A stretch of DNA of 64,000 bases from Whalleya microplaca (taxonomy: Eukaryota > Ascomycota > Sordariomycetes > Xylariales > Xylariaceae). Position 1 is the first letter of the stretch; the number at the start of each line of letters is the position of its first letter. A program made the position numbers and the translations under genes. Positions 57,201 to 64,000 of the stretch are shown in pieces. The DNA lies in the NCBI GenBank assembly GCA_022497155.1, contig MU385714.1:868001-932000 (forward strand). Reading direction: 5' to 3'. The notes beneath the pieces were generated by a model. That model ran no database searches, was not told the DNA's origin, and was given only the letters and a program-made list of their open reading frames with translations.

Positions 57201-60200
57201 ACTCTAAGGTTGATGCATCCATTACCCCTTACATCGTTGCGGTGGCCAGTTTCCTCTCCCACTACATCGGCAACTCCAGTCTGAAGAGAACTCTCATCAA
57301 CAACGGCGGGATAGAGCTGCTTCTAATTCTCGGCACGTCACCTAGCCTCCCATACGATTTCGGTGATACTTTAGCATCTCGAAGTCTGCAATCAGTGATC
57401 TCCTCGTTGGTGGAAACCGCCCCAATTATTGGTCTTCCTTCTCTGCTGAAACGGGCGCATGCTGCGATTGATGCGCTCGAGCCTGTGATAAAAGCTCAGG
57501 AATCGGGATCCTACTTTCTACCCTTCTTGATGCCTGATGCCAACCTGACAGACCAAACAGACCGTAACTCCGTCGAGCAGTTAGCTGGGGGTACCCCAGT
57601 GGTGAAAGCACTTCTGAATGCGCAAACTCTGATTAAGACCCTATACCAGTGCTTCCCCTATTCCTCGCGAGCCCAGACCGTCACATTACCTCCCATTATT
57701 GTCTTCGATTACTACAGTCGCCTGATTACGTCCCTCGGCCCGCTTCTGCGTGTCGTCATTTTAGAAGAAGCTGCCATCTCTAACAGCGTACCTGAAAACT
57801 GGTCGACTAGCAAGCAGGGACAGTCTGCTGATCGGCAGAGTGCGTTGACCAACGGAAGTGCGGAGTCTGAGGACACAAGTCTGACAGATGTTCTATCTTC
57901 TGCAGCCATCTGGAAGCTCGCCACTGATAAATCTATCAGTCTTGGCGAGGGGCCTACTAAGAGTGAGCAGTCTAGTCCTCGTTACCTGAACTACCGGACT
58001 CTTCGCGTCTTGCTTCACTCCTTGATGCCTGCCACGTTCCCGCTCTTCCAAACTCTGGGGAAAGCTCTGCTGCCTCGCCGCGAACGTGACCAGTACTTCC
58101 GAGTTCAACATCTGAAGTTGGCAGAAGACTTGGCCAGGTCAATCTTAGCACAGTTTGAGTTACCAGACCGCGAGAAATCTACGAAGGATTTCCACTACTG
58201 GATCATCATGTTGCATGCGGTCCATGAAATGCTGGTCAATCGTCCAGCTGACAGTAAGTGCATATACACCCCGTGCTTTGTAGCCCCCATGCTGATACTG
58301 ATATAACTAGCTCGTAACGACCGGCAGCCTCCATCCCAAATCATTGCACCTGTCCTGATAGCCTTCAAGAAACATGGAGGCCTGGAACTTCTCAATACGA
58401 TGTTACGCATGTTCAAGGACGAGATTTGCAAGGACCATAAGGATGGGGAGGATTCTTCCATGTCGAGACTTGCAGTCATCGGCATGAAGAAGATTCTGGA
58501 TCTATATTCGATGATTGTCAACGGCAAGATTATAACGGAATCAGTCACCCAGATTAGCATACTCCCGCCAAAACCCGATCGGCGTCCCGATTCGCTAGTC
58601 GCTCCCAATTTGATCGTGGAGTTGCGAATGGTTGTACTGCCGGTGATGCGAGAACTCTGGGACTCCCTGTTGGTCGAAAAGGGCTCAGTTCCTGTTCTTG
58701 CAAAGATAATCAATATCTTGAAGTCCATCTCCCTTGCAGACTCGGAGACTAATGCGTACAAACGTTCTGATAAAGTTAGTGTTCCTAGTTTCAACCCTGT
58801 CTTGAAGTACTTTTTAACTAATTTGCGCTAGAACCCTCCGCCGGCTTATTTGCAAACTAAGTCGTCAAGATGGAGTGAATCTAATCTCGCCGAAGCTACT
58901 AAAGCAGTGGCTAAGGATGCTGACTGCGGAGAAGATCTTGCGCAGGAGGCACTTTATCGAGCTAATGGTGACCGGGGCCTGGCTTCTGACTATTGCAGAG
59001 CACATAAGTCTGGCATCGCCGGCACTCGGAATCCCATTCCTGAGGAGGACTCTCCAGATAACGTAGAGAACGAGCCCGCTCCTACGGCAGAAGGCAGCGC
59101 ACAATCTGCGCGAGACGACGAAGCCATGGTCTTGGATCTACCTCAGAGCATTTTGCTGGAGGATGACATACTCGGCGAATTGAGAGATGTTGCAGGATTA
59201 GGAAGCAACAACGACCGTGATACGCCGATCCCTACTCAGTCCTTCCAGGAGGACAACGGAACCGCATCTTCGTCCACCACTCCTGCTCAAGGGCCTTCAG
59301 CTGCCGAACCTGAGGTTGACACGCAGTCTACAGTAGCGAAGGAGGATCTGGATGAAGAACGGGCCACGCTTCGCGTAAATCTCATCGACAGATGCCTGGA
59401 TGTCATTAGAGCGCACCCTGACTCTACCTACGAGATTTCTGAGCTGATCACCGCTGTTATCTTGCGAACTCCTGGTGACGACGCATCTTCAAAACAAGAA
59501 GTCGGCGAGACTCTGGTTAATGCTCTGATGTCATTTGCAGCCGATGAGGACCTCAAGTCTAATGGACGAAGCATTGCAGCTTACGCTCATTTGTTGTCCC
59601 TGCTGCTCCAGGAGAAGAGCTTCTTTAGAGCGACTGTCGGCACGTTGAAGGGGTACGTCAGCGAATTCTTACAGTTCCTCCACGTTCCAGCATCGCCATC
59701 TTCGGAGGAGCTTGCTCCGTGGATTCCATACGTGCTACTGGTTTTCGAGATTCTGCTGAGCGATGACGAGCAGCCGGGCGAAATCAAGTGGAAGACGCCC
59801 ACATCTGAGAACGACACGATCGAGCCGCTGCAGTGGCCTGCCAAGAATCTGAATGTGAAAGACGATGACCGTCAAGTTCTTCTTAGTTCCGTTCTCGAGA
59901 TTCTACCGCGGATCGGGAAGGAAGAATCGTTAGCAGTATCTGTATTGCGAATATTGGTCATCCTCACTCGTGATCGTTCCATCGCGCGATTAGTTGGTGA
60001 CAAGAAGAACCTCCAGCGTCTCTTCGTTACTGCTAAGCAGCTCGCTGGCGCTGGGTCCTTCCGCCTCACTGAAACTCGAATTACGTCTCATATTTTGACA
60101 ATCCTGAGGCACGTTATCGAGGATGAAGAAGTCATCAAGCAGGTCATGAGAAGCGAGATCCGAGCATACTTTGATGGCAGCCGAAATGCGCGCCCCCTAG

Positions 60201-63200
60201 ACACCTCAGGCTTTACTAGAAACTTCTCTAGCATCGCCCTTCGTGAGCCGAGACTGTTTGTCGAGGTTACCAACGAGATGGTCAGACTCAGCCGATGGGG
60301 ACCCGTTGACAGCAGTATTGGACGCTCCCAGACGATCGTGCTCAAAGAACAGAAGCCCGATGCGCCGAAAGACGATGTGGCCCCGGCTGTTCGAGCCACC
60401 GAAGACTTGTCTCTTCAAGATGTGAAGCCCTCTACTGAAGGTGAAGACAAGCAGATGGGGGATGCATCCAAGCCTCCACATCAAGACACCAAGCGACCCG
60501 TTGTCGAGAATCCTGACGGCGTCGTACATTTCCTGCTGTGTGAGCTCTTGAACTACAAAGAGGTCGATGATAAGGAGCCGTCCCAGACAACCAAGGACCA
60601 AAAGAAGCCCGGCGATTCTGGGTCATCTCCTTCTAGTAGTGCATCGGAAACTGAGAGCCGTCCAACGGATGGGAAAGACAAGAAGACCAAGCCCACCTTC
60701 AAGGCTGAGGAACACCCCATATTCATCTACCGTTGCTTCCTACTCCATTGCCTGACGGAACTTCTCCAGAGCTACAACCGCACCAAGATGGAGTTCATCA
60801 ACTTCAAGAGGAGTGCGCCGCTTTTTGCCAACACTCCGGTCAAGCCCCGGCCTAGCGTCCTTATCTATCTGCTCAACGATCTGTTGTGCTCGAGTCACTT
60901 GGAACTTTCAGACACGCTTGCGCAGAAGAAGATGTATGCAACGGCTGGTCAAGCTCAGAATCTGCTGGTCGCTCTTGTGAGCAAGACCGAGGAACGGCCT
61001 GTTGACAGGACTCGAGACAAGTATGATTATGATGACGAACCGGATCTCCTATTTGTGCGGAAATTCGTATTAGATACTATCCTGAAATCGTATAAAGAAG
61101 CCGCGACTTCTAGTGAAGCGTTCGAAAGCCGATATGCCAGGATGCTTGCTCTGGCGGAGGTCATGCACCTTATGATGGGCGACAAGGACAAGGAACCCCC
61201 CGTCCCCTCCCGAGGTAGTCACGATTACGTCGACCGTTCGCAGGCTCAGATCCGACGCCTTATGTACGAGAAGGGCTATCTCGGCGCCCTTACTGCTTCT
61301 ATTGCCGACATCGATCTAGCCTTCCCGCCCGTTAAGCGAACAATCAAGTACATTCTCCGTGTGCTCCGAATTTTAACAAGCACCGCCATCCACCTGAGCC
61401 ATTCTAGCATTATCCCTAGTGTCCTAACGCAGGATAACGTTGATGATGAAGTGGTATCAGCCAGTTCCCTCTCGGATATCGAAGATAATCGAGAAGAAAC
61501 TCCAGATCTCTATCGTAATTCAGCCCTCGGCATGTTAGAACCTGGAAGAGATAGAGACGGCGACTACTCGGAAGATTCAGAAGACGGTTGGCAACCCGAT
61601 TTCAGTCCTATCATAGGCGATTTGCTGACAGGCATAGATGACGACGAGGAGATGTACGACGATGAATATGACGAAGACATGGGATACGAGTCTGAAGATC
61701 GCGAAGAAGATGTCAGTGAAAGAGACGAAGAAGAAGACATGGGCCCCATCGAAGGACTGTCTGGGGACCATGGCGTCATCGAGGTCACCATGGAAGACGA
61801 CGAGGATGATGATATGGACGAAGACGACGATGAAGACGGCAGCGAAGATGATGATCTCGACTCTGATGACATGGATGAAGCCGAAGACCGTATTGAAATC
61901 GTTGACGACGAAGGCAACCCGCTTGATGACGATGGTGCTTCAGGCTGGGAAAGCGAGACAGACGACGAAGATGATGGTGACGAGATTGACTACGAGGCAG
62001 AAGCTCAGGATCTCCAGGAAGCTGATATCCATGAACTAGAGGAAGTTGATAACATCGGCCGATTCAGTAACGTTATGCGTGCTATCGAAGAGGAAGATTT
62101 TGAGCCAGTCGACGACCTGAACCCTCTCAATGACCGTTACATGGAGGATGAGGACGAAGATGGTAAGTGGCCTCAAATGTTGGATGTTATTACAGTACTA
62201 ACAAAGAGCGCAGAAGACGAGGACGATGATGATGACATGGATGATGAATATGCGTACGAAGACGATTATCCTAGTAAGTTTGCTTTTTCTCTAGATCATG
62301 CGCAAAACTCTCCACCGCGAAACACTGACCTTTGCTTCTTTCTTTTCCTGCGAAGACGAACCCCCGCCTCGAGATGTTGCGTCCCAAAGTCTGGGTTGGG
62401 ATACTCTTGTGGTTGAGCCTCATGCAGCTCTTCTGGGCGGTCATCATCACCGGCAGCGCCATGGAGTCCGAAGTCCCTTCCCCCCCATACCGTTCATGAT
62501 GGGATCTCGAGACCCACTTAGCAATTTTGGCGGTATGTCACGAAACCAGTCCACACATGCAAACAAAACTCTATTTTCACCCAGTTGTCTGCTTTTCCTG
62601 GACATCTCCTACACCTTTTGCTAGTTTAGAGAATCCATATAGCTAATGGCAGATTTAGATCCACGAGGTTTTGTGCGCGGCCACCGGCATGACCAGCGGC
62701 CACCAGGTAACGAGGATGGCATCAATCCTCTACTTCGTCGAGGCAACGATGATGGCCGAGACGTATCTCCTCGTCGCACTAACCCCGTTGGTCTAGTTCG
62801 ACTAGGCTTTCCTGGTAGCATCTTAGGCGCCGGCGACCTCAACAGTCCGATGTCTATTATCAACGACCTCGTCGCTTCACTTCCAGTATCCTTAAGTCGT
62901 CATGGGCACGCCCTGCAATTCCAGATAGCGCATGGTCCGCGGGGCGACATACATGACCTCCCGTTCCCCTTCGGTCCTCATATACGTGACTCCCGTTCCG
63001 ACGGCCGACGGGACGCTTACCAGGAACCCATCCAGGCAACCTCATTCGCAGCAGAGTCTACGGTGTCCCGGTGGACGGAGGAGGTCAAGATGATCTTCGG
63101 CGTTCAGCATTCGGAGAAATCGTACCGACTAGTCCCGGCAATCCTTTCGCATCTAGTACCACCCGCTATCCAGCACGAGAAGGAGCTCAAGGCTAAGGAA

Positions 63201-64000
63201 GCCGAACGCCAACGCCAGCAGGATGAAGAACGCAAGAAGCGTGAGGAGGAGGAGCAAAAAGCTCGAGAGGCGAAAGAAGCTGAAGAGAAGGCTGCCCAAG
63301 AGAAAAGAGAAGCCGAAGAGCGCGAGCGCGCCGCCGCCGAGGCAGCAGAAGCAGCGGCACAAGCCCAATCAGAGCCAGCTATCACTCATGAAGATGAAGC
63401 TGGTGACCACGCGCAGCCAGAGGCTATGGAAGGTGTAGAGACTTCTGAGGAAGCTGCTGCACCTTCACAAGACGAGCCAGCCGCCACGCAGCCGCGTGTC
63501 TTTACCGTTATCAGAGGCGAGCAAGTAGATGTCACGGAGCTTGGCATTGACCCTGACTATCTGGAGGCTCTCCCTGAGGAGTTCAGAGAAGAAGTTATAG
63601 CGCACACCGTCAGCTCACGAAGGGCCGCAGCTCGAGAGGCCCCCGGCGGTGCTGGAGAGCAGACAGAGGTTTTCCAAGAGTTCCTAGATGCTCTTCCCGA
63701 CAACCTTCGCCTGGAAATTGTGCAGCAAGAACGGTTAGATCAGCGTCGCAGGGCGCAAGAGGAAGCACGGCGCCAAGAAGCTATTCCCGGCCAGGCAGCC
63801 GAAGCTCAAGATATGGACACAGCCAGTATATTGATGACGTTTCCTCCTGCTCTTCGCGAACAGGTTCTCATGGACCAAGGCGCAGACATTATCGATTCTC
63901 TGCCGCCCGAGCTGGCTGCTCAAGCACGAAGACTCGTCCGGACTTCTAACCCTATTGCGCATCACGATAGAGTGCCCTCCGGTACTGGCAGATCACGAGA
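54238..64000 (+). CDS. TOM1: TOM1/HUWE1-type giant HECT E3 ubiquitin ligase (3' end outside window)
   Basis: Exons seen: 54238-54285, 54356-58253, 58311-58774, 58832-62162, 62214-62273, 62356-62532 and 62653 onward, giving about 3108 residues before the window ends. All junctions keep frame. The start MGKITKTIQPKHKETL and the SPWLQQFVDKAS block match TOM1. Long helical regions of the DUF908/DUF913 (armadillo-like) type cover the first 1,400 residues. A UBA-like segment (AKDADCGEDLAQEALYRANGDRGLASDYC) lies near 1490-1525. An extreme acidic region spans about 2400-2580. A charged coiled coil lies near 2835-2895, then ubiquitin-binding (UBM/DUF4414) repeats (ALPEEFREEV, ALPDNLRLEI, FPPALREQV) from about 2950. 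The HECT catalytic domain must lie beyond the window. TOM1 ubiquitinates excess ribosomal proteins, histones and other orphan or basic proteins. Confidence 0.95.
62163..62213 (+). other. 51 bp in-frame intron of TOM1
   Basis: GTAAGT donor, perfect TACTAAC branch site and GCAG acceptor. Its length is a multiple of three and it has no stop, so the frame also stays open if it is retained. Confidence 0.8.

Noticed and set aside
61564..61917. Poly-Ser frame on the minus strand
   Set aside because: It is the complement of the Glu/Asp-rich codons of TOM1.
1..64000. CRISPR arrays, operons, bacterial promoters and intact transposons
   Set aside because: None is present; the window is fungal nuclear DNA, and no terminal inverted repeats, transposase or reverse-transcriptase motifs were recognised.

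Overview
The window is nuclear DNA of a filamentous ascomycete (Pezizomycotina, most probably Sordariomycetes). Almost every gene carries short GT-AG introns of about 50-80 bp with CTAAC-type branch points, and the recognisable proteins (alpha-tubulin, eS8, mitochondrial L16, EDE1, TOM1, a TBC GAP) are of fungal type. The class is inferred from protein resemblance, not from a search.

Layout. 0-5 kb: the 3' part of a mitochondrial ribosomal protein L16 gene, an intronless citrate synthase ending in a peroxisomal AKL signal, and a divergent Tpt1/KptA-like gene on the minus strand. 5-8.5 kb is a gene-poor stretch. 8.5-20.8 kb is a dense housekeeping block: WW-domain protein, a small ER membrane protein resembling the GPI-mannosyltransferase II subunit Pga1 (minus), alpha-tubulin, the endocytic scaffold EDE1, and a single-pass membrane protein (minus). 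21-24 kb is gene-poor. An orphan gene with an acidic tail (24.1-26.1 kb), ribosomal protein eS8 and a GYP5-like Rab GAP (minus) follow. 32-37 kb is another gene-poor stretch rich in simple repeats and palindromes.

37-51 kb is the accessory part: two orphan genes, a divergently transcribed pair made of a small cytosolic beta-rich protein (gasdermin-like by context and C-terminal features) and an ankyrin-subtilase protein, a decayed transporter fragment, and a beta-lactamase-fold esterase of the EstB/LovD type. A tRNA-Ala(AGC) gene lies at 51.2 kb. From 54.2 kb to the end runs the giant HECT ubiquitin ligase TOM1, cut by the window edge before its HECT domain.

The most interesting element is the divergent pair at 39.6-44.6 kb. 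Fungal gasdermins often sit next to a protease gene and are activated by cleavage (HET-Q1/HET-Q2 in Podospora). Here the subtilase keeps its Asp and His but has Val where the catalytic Ser should be, so the pair may be a protease-dead or rewired version of the fungal cell-death module. The gasdermin assignment is an inference. The Ser-to-Val change is read directly from the sequence.
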